Notes under the pieces: model-generated | Seen by the model: only the letters and a program-made list of their open reading frames with translations | What the model was told of the DNA's origin: nothing | Databases searched by the model: none | Program-made: the position numbers and the translations under genes | Shown here: positions 27,407-36,441 of the stretch, one piece after another | Layout: each line of letters opens with the position of its first letter | How positions within the stretch are numbered: position 1 is the first letter of the stretch | Origin: Paraburkholderia piptadeniae | GTDB lineage: Bacteria; Pseudomonadota; Gammaproteobacteria; Burkholderiales; Burkholderiaceae | Length of the DNA: 64,000 nucleotides | Assembly (NCBI RefSeq): GCF_900007165.1 | Contig: NZ_CYGY02000017.1 | Location: 1-64,000 of the forward strand | Direction of reading: 5' to 3'

Positions 27407-27435
27407 AAAAGGCGGCATTCAACTGCCGCTTTTTT
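27407..27435 (+). terminator. Terminator-like hairpin between rpmF and plsX
   Basis: AAAAGGCGGCA / TGCCGCTTTT stem, 6-base loop, followed by TTTTTTG. It lies 24 bases before plsX, so it may only partly stop transcription and lower plsX output relative to rpmF. Confidence 0.65.
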
Positions 27436-27458
27436 GTGCCTGAAATTCGTCGCATTCC

Positions 27459-28589
27459 ATGACTGTAAAGCTCACGATAGATTGCATGGGAGGCGACCAC
27501 GGGCCGTCCGTGACTGTGCCCGCTGCCGTCAACTTCGTTCGCTCGCATCCCGATGCGCATCTGATGCTCGTCGGCATCGAAAACGCGATTCGAGCGCAGC
27601 TGAAAAAGCTGAAGGCGGCAGACGATCCGGCACTCACGGTCGTACCCGCATCCGAGATCGTCGCAATGGACGATCCGGTTGAAGTCGCGCTTCGTAAGAA
27701 GAAAGACTCGTCGATGCGCGTTGCACTCAATCGCGTCAAGGAAGACGAGGCGCAGGCCTGCATTTCCGCCGGCAACACCGGCGCGCTGATGGCCGTTTCC
27801 CGTTATGTTCTTAAAACGCTCCCGGGCATCGAACGTCCGGCGATTGCATTCGCACTGCCCAATCCCACCGGCTACACGACCATGCTAGACCTCGGCGCGA
27901 ACGTCGACTGCGAGCCGCAGCATCTGCTGCAGTTCGCCGAGATGGGACATGCGCTGGTGTCGGCTGTCGAAGGCAAGGAGCGCCCGAGCATCGGGCTCCT
28001 GAATATCGGCGAAGAGGTCATCAAGGGCAACGACACCATCAAGCGCGCAGGCGAGCTTCTTCGCACCAGCACGCTGAACTTCCGCGGCAACGTGGAAGGC
28101 AACGATATCTACAAAGGCACCGTCGACGTGATCGTCTGCGATGGCTTTGTCGGTAACGTTGCGCTGAAGACGTCGGAAGGCCTCGCGCAGATGCTCTCCG
28201 ACATCATCAAGGAAGAATTCGGCCGTTCGTGGATGACCAAGGTGATGGCTCTGCTCGCGCTGCCCGTGCTGCTGCGTTTCAAGAAACGAGTCGATCACAG
28301 GCAATACAACGGCGCGGCGCTCCTCGGCCTGCGCGGGCTCGTGATCAAGAGCCACGGTTCGGCCGACGCCTACGCGTTTGAGTGGGCAATCAAACGCGGG
28401 TATGATGCCGTCAAAAATGGCGTTCTGGAACGTCTTGCCCGCGCGATGGAGGAGAACGCGGGTTCACTCGAACAGGCGACGCGCGAAGCGGGCGGCGCGG
28501 GTTCCGCGAGCCAGATTGCGAGCCCGATCGCGGGTCCGATTTCTGGCCAACCGGCCGAGCCCTACAGCGCACTATCCTCGAAGGCATAA
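27459..28589 (+). CDS. plsX: Phosphate acyltransferase PlsX
   Basis: A 376-residue peripheral membrane enzyme that makes acyl-phosphate from acyl-ACP for phospholipid synthesis through PlsY. Family signs: [17 protein letters not shown] at the start, [68 protein letters not shown] and [13 protein letters not shown]. The last 40 residues are a Gly/Ser/Ala/Pro-rich extension absent from short homologues. Its stop shares one base with the fabH start (TAATG), so translation of both is linked. Confidence 0.96.
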   Translation: MTVKLTIDCMGGDHGPSVTVPAAVNFVRSHPDAHLMLVGIENAIRAQLKKLKAADDPALTVVPASEIVAMDDPVEVALRKKKDSSMRVALNRVKEDEAQACISAGNTGALMAVSRYVLKTLPGIERPAIAFALPNPTGYTTMLDLGANVDCEPQHLLQFAEMGHALVSAVEGKERPSIGLLNIGEEVIKGNDTIKRAGELLRTSTLNFRGNVEGNDIYKGTVDVIVCDGFVGNVALKTSEGLAQMLSDIIKEEFGRSWMTKVMALLALPVLLRFKKRVDHRQYNGAALLGLRGLVIKSHGSADAYAFEWAIKRGYDAVKNGVLERLARAMEENAGSLEQATREAGGAGSASQIASPIAGPISGQPAEPYSALSSKA

Positions 28590-29578
28590 TGGCTCAATCC
28601 ACTATCTACTCCCGCGTGCTGGGCACGGGCAGCTATCTGCCGCCCAACCGCGTTTCCAATCAGGACCTGGCCGATCGTCTCGCGAAGCAGGGCATCGAGA
28701 CGAGCGACGAATGGATCGTGGCCCGCACGGGCATCCACGCGCGCCACTTCGCCGATCCCGATGTCACGACGAGCGAGCTCTCGCTGATCGCATCGCAACG
28801 CGCGATCGAAGCCGCCGACGTCGATCCGCAATCGATCGATCTCATCATCGTTGCCACGTCGACGCCGGACTTCGTGTTCCCGAGCACGGCCTGTCTGCTG
28901 CAGAACAAGCTGGGGATCAAGAACAACGGCGCCGCGTTCGACGTGCAGGCCGTGTGCTCAGGTTTTGCCTATGCCGTTGCGACGGCTGACAGCTTCATTC
29001 GAAGCGGGCAACATCGTACTGCGCTGGTGGTCGGTGCAGAAACGTTCTCGCGCATCCTCGATTTCAACGATCGCACGACGTGCGTGCTGTTCGGCGATGG
29101 CGCGGGTGCCGTCGTGCTGCAGGCATCGGACGAGCCGGGCGTGCTGGCGAGCGCGTTGCATGCGGATGGCAGCCACTCGGACATTCTCTGCACGCCGGGC
29201 AATGTGCACGGCGGCATCGTGCAAGGCAGCGCATTCCTGCACATGGACGGCCAGGCGGTATTCAAGCTCGCCGTCAACGTGCTCGAAAAGGTCGCTATCG
29301 AAGCGCTGCAGAAGGCCGACCTCAAGCCCGAGCAGATCGACTGGCTGATTCCGCACCAGGCCAATATCCGCATCATGCAGAGCACGTGCCGCAAGCTGGG
29401 CCTGCCGCAGGAGCGGATGATCGTCACCGTGCACGAACATGGCAACACGTCGGCCGCGTCGATCCCGCTCGCGCTCGACGTCGCTGTTCGTGACGGACGC
29501 ATCCAGCGCGGCCACAACGTGCTGATCGAAGGCGTCGGCGGCGGCTTTACGTGGGGCGCGTCGGTCATTCGCTTCTGA
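28589..29578 (+). CDS. fabH: 3-oxoacyl-ACP synthase III FabH
   Basis: A 329-residue condensing enzyme that starts fatty acid synthesis from acetyl-CoA and malonyl-ACP. The active Cys is Cys123 in [10 protein letters not shown]; the His lies in [11 protein letters not shown] (about residue 256) and the Asn in [15 protein letters not shown] (about 286), completing the Cys-His-Asn triad. The C-terminus [15 protein letters not shown] is the family end. It overlaps plsX by one base and precedes fabD by 93 bases. Confidence 0.97.
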   Translation: MAQSTIYSRVLGTGSYLPPNRVSNQDLADRLAKQGIETSDEWIVARTGIHARHFADPDVTTSELSLIASQRAIEAADVDPQSIDLIIVATSTPDFVFPSTACLLQNKLGIKNNGAAFDVQAVCSGFAYAVATADSFIRSGQHRTALVVGAETFSRILDFNDRTTCVLFGDGAGAVVLQASDEPGVLASALHADGSHSDILCTPGNVHGGIVQGSAFLHMDGQAVFKLAVNVLEKVAIEALQKADLKPEQIDWLIPHQANIRIMQSTCRKLGLPQERMIVTVHEHGNTSAASIPLALDVAVRDGRIQRGHNVLIEGVGGGFTWGASVIRF

Positions 29579-29671
29579 CGAAGACCGGGCGACCGTGCCT
29601 GAGCGCCGCTTAGCGGCTGCGCGGGCCTGCGCGCGCCACGCACAAACTGAATTCATCGAATTGGGGACGAT

Positions 29672-30604
29672 ATGAAATTTGCGTTCGTTTTTCCGGGGCA
29701 GGGCTCGCAGTCGGTCGGCATGCTCAATGCGTTCGCCGATCACGCAATCGTGCGCGAAACCCTCCAGGAAGCCTCCGACGCACTCAACCAGGACCTCGGC
29801 AAGCTGATCGCCGAAGGCCCGGCTGAAGACCTGAACCTGACGACCAACACTCAACCCGTGATGCTGACGGCTGCCTACGCGATCTTTCGTGCGTGGCAGA
29901 CGGCAGGCGGTCCGGCGCCTGCCATCGTCGCGGGCCACAGCCTCGGCGAATACACGGCGCTCGTCGCTGCCGGCGCGCTGAAATTTCGCGACGCCGTGCC
30001 GCTCGTGCGCTTTCGCGCGCAGGCGATGCAGAACGCGGTGCCCGTCGGTCAGGGCGGCATGGCCGCGATTCTCGGCCTCGATGACGACATGGTGCGCGAA
30101 GTGTGCAAGGAAGCGTCGACGGCGGGCGTCGTCGAAGCGGTCAATTTCAATGCGCCTGCGCAGGTCGTGATCGCCGGCCACAAGGCTGCCGTCGAAAAGG
30201 CATGCGAGCTCGCGAAGGCAAAGGGCGCGAAGCGCGCGTTGCCGCTGCCCGTGTCCGCGCCGTTCCATTCGTCGCTCCTCAAGCCCGCTTCGGATCAGCT
30301 CCGCGAGTATCTGGCGAGCGTCGACGTGCAGGTGCCTTCGATCCCCGTCGTAAACAACGTCGATGTGGCCGTCGTCAACGAGCCAGCCGGCATCAAGGAT
30401 GCACTGGTTCGCCAGGCGGCGGGCCCCGTGCGCTGGGTCGAATGCGTGCAGTCGATGGCGAAGCAGGGCGTCACGCACGTGGTCGAATGCGGTCCCGGCA
30501 AGGTGCTCGCAGGCCTGACCAGGCGCATCGACGGCAATCTGGCCGGCGCGTCGATCGTCGATCCTGCAACGCTCGACGAAGTGCTGAAGCTCGTGACGGC
30601 CTGA
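29672..30604 (+). CDS. fabD: Malonyl-CoA:ACP transacylase FabD
   Basis: A 310-residue enzyme loading malonyl groups onto acyl carrier protein. It shows FVFPGQGSQSVGM at the N-terminus, the nucleophile Ser90 in AGHSLGEYTALVAAG, the conserved Arg in VRFRAQAMQ, and the catalytic His in VSAPFHSSLLKPA (about residue 199), followed by NVDV and VECGPGKVLAGL. A GGGGAC ribosome site precedes the ATG. Part of the fabH-fabD-fabG-acpP series. Confidence 0.97.
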   Translation: MKFAFVFPGQGSQSVGMLNAFADHAIVRETLQEASDALNQDLGKLIAEGPAEDLNLTTNTQPVMLTAAYAIFRAWQTAGGPAPAIVAGHSLGEYTALVAAGALKFRDAVPLVRFRAQAMQNAVPVGQGGMAAILGLDDDMVREVCKEASTAGVVEAVNFNAPAQVVIAGHKAAVEKACELAKAKGAKRALPLPVSAPFHSSLLKPASDQLREYLASVDVQVPSIPVVNNVDVAVVNEPAGIKDALVRQAAGPVRWVECVQSMAKQGVTHVVECGPGKVLAGLTRRIDGNLAGASIVDPATLDEVLKLVTA

Positions 30605-30671
30605 ACGTCTCCTTGCGAGGCGGCAACGAATCAAATAGCCCTGCGTTTGCAGGGCACTGCGGAATTCAATG

Positions 30672-31421
30672 ATGGAAAAGACTCTCGATAAACAGATCGC
30701 GATCGTGACGGGCGCTTCGCGCGGCATCGGTCGCGCAATCGCCATCGAACTCGCGCGTCAGGGCGCGACGGTGATCGGCACGGCGACGAGCGAAAGCGGC
30801 GCGAACGCGATCACGGAAGCGTTCAAGGCCGAAGGCCTGAACGGTCGCGGCGCCGTGCTGAACGTGAACGATGCTGCAGCGGCGGAAGCGCTGATCGAAG
30901 GCACCGTGAAGGAGTTCGGCGCGCTCAACGTGCTGGTGAACAATGCGGGCATCACGCAGGACCAGCTTGCAATGCGCATGAAGGACGAAGACTGGGATGC
31001 CGTGATCGACACGAACCTCAAGTCCGTGTTCCGTCTGTCGCGCGCGGTCTTGCGCCCGATGATGAAGGCGCGTGGCGGCCGGATCATCAACATCACGTCG
31101 GTGGTCGGCTCGGCCGGCAATCCCGGCCAGACGAACTACGCGGCCGCGAAAGCGGGCGTCGCGGGCATGACGCGTGCGCTTGCACGTGAAATCGGCAGCC
31201 GCGGCATCACCGTGAACTGCGTCGCACCGGGTTTCATCGATACCGACATGACGAAAACGCTGCCCGAAGAGCAGCAGACGGCTCTGAAGGCGCAGATTCC
31301 GCTCGGCCGTCTCGGCAGCCCGGAAGACATCGCACACGCCGTGACGTTCCTTGCATCGCCGCAGGCCGGTTATATCACCGGCACGACGTTGCACGTGAAC
31401 GGCGGCATGTATATGTCGTAA
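30672..31421 (+). CDS. fabG: 3-oxoacyl-ACP reductase FabG
   Basis: A 249-residue short-chain dehydrogenase that reduces 3-oxoacyl-ACP with NADPH. The dinucleotide motif TGASRGIG lies at residues 13-20, NNAGIT follows near 89, and the Ser-Tyr-Lys centre is seen in ITSVVGSAGNPGQTNYAAAKAG. The C-terminus SPQAGYITGTTLHVNGGMYM is the usual FabG end. Two adjacent ATG codons are possible; I take the second (MEKTLDKQ), three bases after the first, on family length. It precedes acpP by 148 bases. Confidence 0.96.
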   Translation: MEKTLDKQIAIVTGASRGIGRAIAIELARQGATVIGTATSESGANAITEAFKAEGLNGRGAVLNVNDAAAAEALIEGTVKEFGALNVLVNNAGITQDQLAMRMKDEDWDAVIDTNLKSVFRLSRAVLRPMMKARGGRIINITSVVGSAGNPGQTNYAAAKAGVAGMTRALAREIGSRGITVNCVAPGFIDTDMTKTLPEEQQTALKAQIPLGRLGSPEDIAHAVTFLASPQAGYITGTTLHVNGGMYMS

Positions 31422-31569
31422 TCAAATTCGGTTACTATCCGCGCCTTGATGCAATTCAAAGCGCCAATAGGACGGCTTTACAGCAACCTTGTGCGTCGCT
31501 TTTTTACAGATGCAAACCTGATAAAATGCGCGCACCTGTATTTATGAACTTTTTTCCCTTGGAGGGGTA

Positions 31570-31809
31570 ATGGACAATATCGAACAGCGCGTCAAGAAGA
31601 TCGTTGCAGAGCAACTCGGCGTTGCCGAAGCGGAAATCAAGAACGAAGCATCGTTCGTGAACGACCTCGGCGCTGACTCGCTCGACACGGTTGAACTGGT
31701 GATGGCTCTCGAAGACGAATTCGGCATGGAAATTCCGGATGAAGAAGCCGAGAAGATCACGACGGTTCAGCAGGCGATCGACTACGCTCGCGCTAACGTC
31801 AAGGCCTAA
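31570..31809 (+). CDS. acpP: Acyl carrier protein
   Basis: A 79-residue, strongly acidic acyl carrier protein. The 4'-phosphopantetheine attachment serine is Ser37 in the [10 protein letters not shown] motif. A TTGGAGGGG ribosome site, among the strongest in the window, fits the high expression of this protein. The enzyme that modifies it, AcpS, is encoded about 14 kb further on. The 148-base gap before it is AT-richer than the surroundings and may hold an extra promoter; a complex hairpin lies between it and fabF. Confidence 0.98.
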
Positions 31810-32160
31810 GGCCATTCGCGCCCGTCTGGTTGCCTCGGCTGCTGCGAACGTTGCAGCGCCCGCTGTCGCGGACGCACTGTCGTGCCGCGGGGCGGCGCAA
31901 GCAGGGCAGGCGCCGACTTCCATGCGCATGCGCCCGATCCTGACGGCGCCGTTCAAGGCGCACTGGCCGATGCAGGGACTATCGGCTCTTTCGTCATTGC
32001 GCTTACTGATGCAGTTTCTGGTGCTCGCGCCACTGTATCGGTCAGCGTATTCGTCAGCGCGCAGGTCAGCGTTCGTCAGGTTAACAGCCACAGGGTTCAC
32101 AGGACGCATTCCTGTGGGTACTGTGGCTTTTGTTTTGTCATCTATGGAAAAGGGGTTACC
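31810..32160. other. Intergenic region between acpP and fabF
   Basis: 351 bases, unusually long for the inside of a fab operon. It contains a two-level hairpin with a T-rich tail at 32086-32134 and no credible gene. The open frames crossing it lack ribosome sites and normal composition. I see no clear sigma-70 promoter in it. Confidence 0.5.
32086..32134 (+). terminator. Bipartite hairpin terminator/attenuator between acpP and fabF
   Basis: An outer 8-bp stem AGCCACAG / CTGTGGCT encloses an inner 6-bp stem CACAGG / CCTGTG, and TTTTGTTTTG follows. It lies 27 bases before fabF, so it would separate high acpP from lower fabF expression. Confidence 0.65.
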
Positions 32161-33399
32161 GTGAGCCGTCGTCGTGTTGTTGTTACAGGCCTGGGGCTTA
32201 TTTCGCCTGTTGGCAATAATGTTGCCGACGGCTGGGCCAATCTGGTCGCAGGCAAGTCCGGCATCGCCAACATCACGAAGTTCGACGCGTCGAACTTCTC
32301 CACCCGCTTCGCCGGTGAAGTGAAGGGCTTCAATGTCGAGGACTACATTTTCGGCAAGGAAGCGCGCCACATGGACACGTTCATCCATTACGGCGTGGCG
32401 GCCGGCATCCAGGCGATGCAGGATAGCGGCCTTGAGATCACCGACGCGAATTCGGAGCGCGTCGGCGTGGTGGTCGGCTCGGGCATTGGCGGCCTGCCGA
32501 TGATCGAAGTCACGCAGACGGAACTGCTGAACCGCGGCCCGCGCCGTATTTCGCCGTTCTTCGTACCCGCGTCGATCATCAACATGATCTCGGGCCATCT
32601 GTCGATCAAATACGGCCTGAAGGGCCCGAACCTGGCGATGGTGACGGCTTGCACGACGGGTCTGCACTGCATCGGCGAGGCGTCGCGCCTGATCGAATAC
32701 GGCGACGCCGACGTGATGATCGCGGGCGGCGCGGAATCGACGGTTTCGCCGCTCGGCATCGGCGGCTTTGCGGCCGCGCGCGCACTGTCGCAGCGTAACG
32801 ACGATCCGGCGACGGCGAGCCGTCCCTGGGACAAGGACCGCGACGGCTTCGTCCTCGGCGAGGGCGCAGGGGTCATGGTGCTCGAGGAATACGAGCACGC
32901 GAAGGCACGCGGTGCCAAGATCTACGCGGAAGTCAGCGGCTACGGCATGAGCGGCGACGCGTACCACATGACCGCACCGCTCGAAGACGGCGACGGCGCG
33001 CGCCGCTGCATGATCGCGGCGATGAAGAATGCCGGCGTGAACCCCGATTCGGTGAACTACCTGAACGCGCACGGCACGTCGACGCCACTGGGCGACCTCG
33101 CGGAAACGACGGGCATCAAGCGCGCATTCGGCGATCACGCGAAGAGCATCGTCGTGAACTCGACCAAGTCGATGACGGGTCACCTGCTCGGCGGCGCCGG
33201 CGGCCTGGAATCGGTGTTCACGGTGCTGGCCGTGCATCATCAGGTTTCGCCGCCGACCATCAACATCTTCAACCAGGACCCGGAATGCGATCTCGACTAC
33301 TGCGCGAACACAGCGCGGGAGATGAAGATCGACGTCGCGCTGAAGAACTCGTTCGGGTTCGGCGGCACGAACGGCACGCTGGTTTTCAAGCGCGCCTGA
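32161..33399 (+). CDS. fabF: 3-oxoacyl-ACP synthase II FabF
   Basis: A 412-residue elongation condensing enzyme (KAS II). Start at GTG 32161 ([18 protein letters not shown]) after an AAAAGGGG ribosome site; the open frame upstream is not coding-like. The active Cys is Cys164 in [14 protein letters not shown]; the two His lie in [12 protein letters not shown] and [13 protein letters not shown]. The glycine-rich loop [10 protein letters not shown] ends the protein. It closes the fatty-acid block; five bases later begins an uncharacterised gene leading into the rpoE cluster. Confidence 0.96.
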   Translation: MSRRRVVVTGLGLISPVGNNVADGWANLVAGKSGIANITKFDASNFSTRFAGEVKGFNVEDYIFGKEARHMDTFIHYGVAAGIQAMQDSGLEITDANSERVGVVVGSGIGGLPMIEVTQTELLNRGPRRISPFFVPASIINMISGHLSIKYGLKGPNLAMVTACTTGLHCIGEASRLIEYGDADVMIAGGAESTVSPLGIGGFAAARALSQRNDDPATASRPWDKDRDGFVLGEGAGVMVLEEYEHAKARGAKIYAEVSGYGMSGDAYHMTAPLEDGDGARRCMIAAMKNAGVNPDSVNYLNAHGTSTPLGDLAETTGIKRAFGDHAKSIVVNSTKSMTGHLLGGAGGLESVFTVLAVHHQVSPPTINIFNQDPECDLDYCANTAREMKIDVALKNSFGFGGTNGTLVFKRA

Positions 33400-33403
33400 G
33401 CGT

Positions 33404-33904
33404 TTGACGGCTGCATCGTCATCTCCGGCTCGTCCGGCAAATGCTTCCGCGGCGGACGCCCCGCGTCTCGCACTGAACGGCGGACCCTCGCAGCGCGTCG
33501 CGCTGCGACGGTCCGCCGCGTTGTATCTGGCGACGGCGCTGTTCATCGTCGCGGCCGTTGCCGCCGTCTGGGCGAGCGTCGCACCCCGTTTCGGCATCGT
33601 CCGGGCTGCGCTGACGGGTGCGGCTATTTTCGCCATTCTCGCGCTCGCAACCGTCCGTCATGCGCGCAACGAGCCGCACGCATTTAAAATCGGGCCGGAT
33701 GGAATGTCAGTCTGGAGCCGGACGGGAATATTGCGCGCTCAGGGCCGTATCGTTGGGTGCAGCCAATGGAGCGACTGTCTTCTGATGCTGTCGCTCGAAG
33801 ACGAGGGCGACAGATCACATCGGCTTCTGATCGCAGCCGACATGCTCGAGCCCGACGTTTTCCGTGAGCTTGCCGTGCTCGCGAGGCGCAGCGCGCACGT
33901 CTGA
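33404..33904 (+). CDS. Uncharacterised membrane protein between fabF and rpoE (possibly YgfX-like)
   Basis: A 166-residue protein with a TTG start four bases after fabF; no ATG occurs before mid-protein. A disordered N-terminus of about 35 residues is followed by two hydrophobic spans (about 40-60 and 65-83), then a soluble domain of about 80 residues with DGMSVWSRTGILRAQGRIVGCSQWSDCLLML. Two spans followed by a small beta-rich domain recall YgfX/CptA, an inner-membrane protein found beside rpoE-type loci in other proteobacteria. That similarity is by layout only; I cannot prove homology by eye. Confidence 0.6.
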   Translation: MTAASSSPARPANASAADAPRLALNGGPSQRVALRRSAALYLATALFIVAAVAAVWASVAPRFGIVRAALTGAAIFAILALATVRHARNEPHAFKIGPDGMSVWSRTGILRAQGRIVGCSQWSDCLLMLSLEDEGDRSHRLLIAADMLEPDVFRELAVLARRSAHV

Positions 33905-33933
33905 GAGACAGTCAGACGGCCCCGCGCCCTGAC

Positions 33934-33966
33934 TGTAAAGACTGTAACCGCTGTAACGCGTGTAAC
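33934..33966 (+). repeat. Four TGTAA repeats in 9-bp phase upstream of rpoE
   Basis: TGTAA begins at 33934, 33943, 33952 and 33961, exactly nine bases apart, three times followed by C. A TACAAT -10-like box lies at 33988-33993, so the array would flank or overlap the -35 zone of an rpoE promoter. Confidence 0.7.
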
Positions 33967-34033
33967 TTGCCATCCTGAAGGGGAAGCTACAATGGTGCCC
34001 CGCCACACACGCAAAAGTTAACGGATTTATCAG

Positions 34034-34633
34034 GTGAGCGAAAAAGAAATAGATCAGGTGCTGGTTGAACGCGTCCAGAACGGCGACAAGGCCGCGTTCG
34101 AGCTTCTGGTCTCGAAGTACCACCGCAAGATCATCCGGCTGATCTCGCGCCTCGTGCGGGATCCCGCCGAGGTCGAGGACGTGGCCCAGGATGCCTTTAT
34201 CAAGGCATATCGGGCGCTGCCCCAATTCCGCGGCGAGTCCGCGTTCTATACGTGGTTGTACCGGATTGCCGTCAATACGGCCAAGAATTACCTTGCGACC
34301 CAGGGCCGGCGCGCGCCCACTTCGACCGAAGCGGACGCCGAAGAGGCTGAAACTTTCTCGGATGCTGACCAACTAAGGGATATCAACACGCCCGAGTCGA
34401 TGTTGATGAGCAAACAGATCGCAGAGACGGTCAATGCTGCGATGGCGGTTTTACCGGAAGAGCTGCGCACCGCCATTACTCTTCGTGAAATTGAAGGTCT
34501 GAGCTACGAGGAAATCGCTGAAATGATGGGGTGCCCGATCGGCACCGTCAGGTCGAGAATTTTCCGCGCTCGCGAAGCCATTGCGGCAAAATTGCGTCCG
34601 CTGCTTGACACACCCGAGGGCAAGCGCTGGTAA
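34034..34633 (+). CDS. rpoE: RNA polymerase sigma factor RpoE (sigma-24, AlgU-like)
   Basis: A 199-residue ECF sigma factor of the RpoE/AlgU group, directing the envelope-stress response. Region 2 contains LIRLISRLVRDPAEVEDVAQDAFIKAYRALPQFRGESAFYTWLYRIAVNTAKNYL-type sequence (about residues 30-90); region 4 contains LPEELRTAITLREIEGLSYEEIAEMMGCPIGTVRSRIFRARE (about 140-185), the -35 recognition helix-turn-helix. Start is GTG. The next genes, rseA and rseB, encode its antagonists, and mucD a periplasmic protease of its regulon. Four 9-bp-phased repeats upstream may control it. Confidence 0.96.
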   Translation: MSEKEIDQVLVERVQNGDKAAFELLVSKYHRKIIRLISRLVRDPAEVEDVAQDAFIKAYRALPQFRGESAFYTWLYRIAVNTAKNYLATQGRRAPTSTEADAEEAETFSDADQLRDINTPESMLMSKQIAETVNAAMAVLPEELRTAITLREIEGLSYEEIAEMMGCPIGTVRSRIFRAREAIAAKLRPLLDTPEGKRW

Positions 34634-34732
34634 CGTCTGTGGGACACAGCGGCTAGCCGGCCTCGCGGACGGCGGCGCAGTATCTGGGTTAAGTGGTGTC
34701 ACTACGGGGTGTCTGTAAAGATGGGGAGCATC

Positions 34733-35377
34733 ATGGGGTCGGTTTCGATGCCAATGCAAACAAATGCGCAAGCAAGCTCGCATCGCGAGCGTCTGTCTGC
34801 TTTCGTCGACGGGGAACTCGTCGACAGCGAGCATCCGAATACAATTCTTGCCGCACTGGACCATGACGGTCGTGCGGCATGGTCGTGCTATCACCTGATC
34901 GGCGACGCGCTGCGTTCCGACGATCTGGCTGTCAGCCCGGCCGCAAGCAGCGCGTTCATGAGCGGCTTCGCAGCCCGCTTCGAAAGCGAGGCCCATGTGC
35001 TGGCGCCTGCTTCGATCCCGGTCGCGCGCCGTCTGTTGTCGTTGCGCCGGCGCGTGATTCCGGCTTTTGCCGTCGCCGCGGCTGCCGCCACGCTCACGTG
35101 GATCGTGATGCCGCAGCTTCAAGGCATGAACACGGCGGGCTCGGGCGTCACGCAGGTCGCGTCGGTCGCGCCGCGTTCGGACTCGATGCAGCGCGTGGCG
35201 ATGGCCTCGATGCCGGCCGCGACCACGGCGCAGGCAAATGGCCAGGACGGCAACATCATCCGTGACGCGAATCTCGATCAATATCTGGAAGCGCATCAGC
35301 AGTTCGGCCTGCAGCCTGTCGTGTCGGGCTCGATGCCGTTGCTCCGCGCGGCCTCCCTGACGACGCAGGGCCAATAG
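34733..35377 (+). CDS. rseA: Anti-sigma factor RseA (MucA-like)
   Basis: A 214-residue inner-membrane anti-sigma factor. Residues about 15-75 match the RseA N-terminal sigma-binding domain (RERLSAFVDGELVDSEHPNTILAALDHDGRAAWSCYHLIGDALRS). One membrane span lies about residues 104-122 (IPAFAVAAAAATLTWIVM), followed by a periplasmic Ala/Ser/Met/Gln-rich tail bound by RseB and cut by DegS/RseP in known systems. Start taken at the ATG five bases after GGGGAG; GTG 34709 and ATG 34721 are in-frame alternatives. Confidence 0.9.
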   Translation: MGSVSMPMQTNAQASSHRERLSAFVDGELVDSEHPNTILAALDHDGRAAWSCYHLIGDALRSDDLAVSPAASSAFMSGFAARFESEAHVLAPASIPVARRLLSLRRRVIPAFAVAAAAATLTWIVMPQLQGMNTAGSGVTQVASVAPRSDSMQRVAMASMPAATTAQANGQDGNIIRDANLDQYLEAHQQFGLQPVVSGSMPLLRAASLTTQGQ

Positions 35378-35381
35378 TCTG

Positions 35382-36422
35382 ATGCAGAGTCTGCGGTTGA
35401 AAAAAACGACTATCTGGGGGCGGCTGCCGGCATTCCTCTTTTGCGCGGCCGTGATGTTGTCTGCAACGTCGCATGCCTTTGCGCAAACGGACGATTCCGC
35501 CGCCCGGCACAGCGCGGCGGAACTGCTGAACCGGATTCATCAGGCCGCCCAGCAGCAGAACTACGAAGGCGCATTCGTCTATCAGCGCGGCAATTTCGTC
35601 CAGTCCTCGCGCATTTCGCACTACACGACGCGCAGTGACGGCGAGTTCGAAGCGCTCGAAAGCCTCGACGGCAAGCCTCGCAAGATGCTGCGCCATAACG
35701 ACGAGCTGTATACGTTCGTGCCCGAGCGTCATCTGTGCGTCGTCGAAAAGCGGCAGAACAAGGATTCGTTCCCGGCGCTTCTGTCGGCAAGCGGTGATCA
35801 GGTGCTGACCGTCTATGACCCGAAGATGCTGGGTACGGACCGCGTCGCAGGTATCGATAGCCAGGTGATCGAGCTCGATCCGAAAGATGCAAACCGCTTC
35901 GCCTACAAGCTGTGGGCCGACACGAAGACAGGCTTGCTGCTGCGCGCGCAGACGCTCGATCCGAGTGGCCAGGTGCTCGAACAGATGTCGTTTTCGCAGA
36001 TCCGCATCGGCGTTCCCGCCGACAAGGGGCCCATCGCGAGCGGCATCAAGAACACGGCCGGCTGGAACGTCGTGCGGCCGCCCGTCGAGCCCGTCGATAT
36101 GGAAGCGCAGGGCTGGCAGGTCGCGCCGCCCGTCGCGGGCTTCCACAAGATCCGGGAACTGCGCCGGCCGATGGCGGCGGCCGATCCGTCCAATCCGCCT
36201 ATTCCCGTCGATCAGATGGTGTTCTCGGATGGCCTCGCGGCATTGTCGATCTTCGTCGAGCCGGTCGAAAAAAGCACACGCAAGGAAGGGGCGGGAAACA
36301 GCGGCGCAACGCACGTGCTGGTCAAGCGGCGCGGCGATTTCTGGATCACACTGCTTGGGGAAGTGCCTCAGGCCACGTTGCAGCAATTTGCGGCTGCCAT
36401 AGAATACAAGCCTTCCCGGTAA
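35382..36422 (+). CDS. rseB: Periplasmic sigma-E regulator RseB (MucB-like)
   Basis: A 346-residue periplasmic protein that binds RseA and senses lipoprotein/LPS stress in known sigma-E systems. A signal peptide (to about residue 36, ending SHAFAQT) follows the N-terminal Lys-rich stretch. The lipoprotein-like large domain includes LLNRIHQAAQQQNYEGAFVYQRGNFVQSSRI and a C-terminal domain includes MVFSDGLAALSIFVEPVEK and TLLGEVPQATLQQFAAAIEY. It begins four bases after rseA, clearly one operon. Confidence 0.93.
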   Translation: MQSLRLKKTTIWGRLPAFLFCAAVMLSATSHAFAQTDDSAARHSAAELLNRIHQAAQQQNYEGAFVYQRGNFVQSSRISHYTTRSDGEFEALESLDGKPRKMLRHNDELYTFVPERHLCVVEKRQNKDSFPALLSASGDQVLTVYDPKMLGTDRVAGIDSQVIELDPKDANRFAYKLWADTKTGLLLRAQTLDPSGQVLEQMSFSQIRIGVPADKGPIASGIKNTAGWNVVRPPVEPVDMEAQGWQVAPPVAGFHKIRELRRPMAAADPSNPPIPVDQMVFSDGLAALSIFVEPVEKSTRKEGAGNSGATHVLVKRRGDFWITLLGEVPQATLQQFAAAIEYKPSR

Positions 36423-36441
36423 TCCTTCGGTTCGCTACGAC

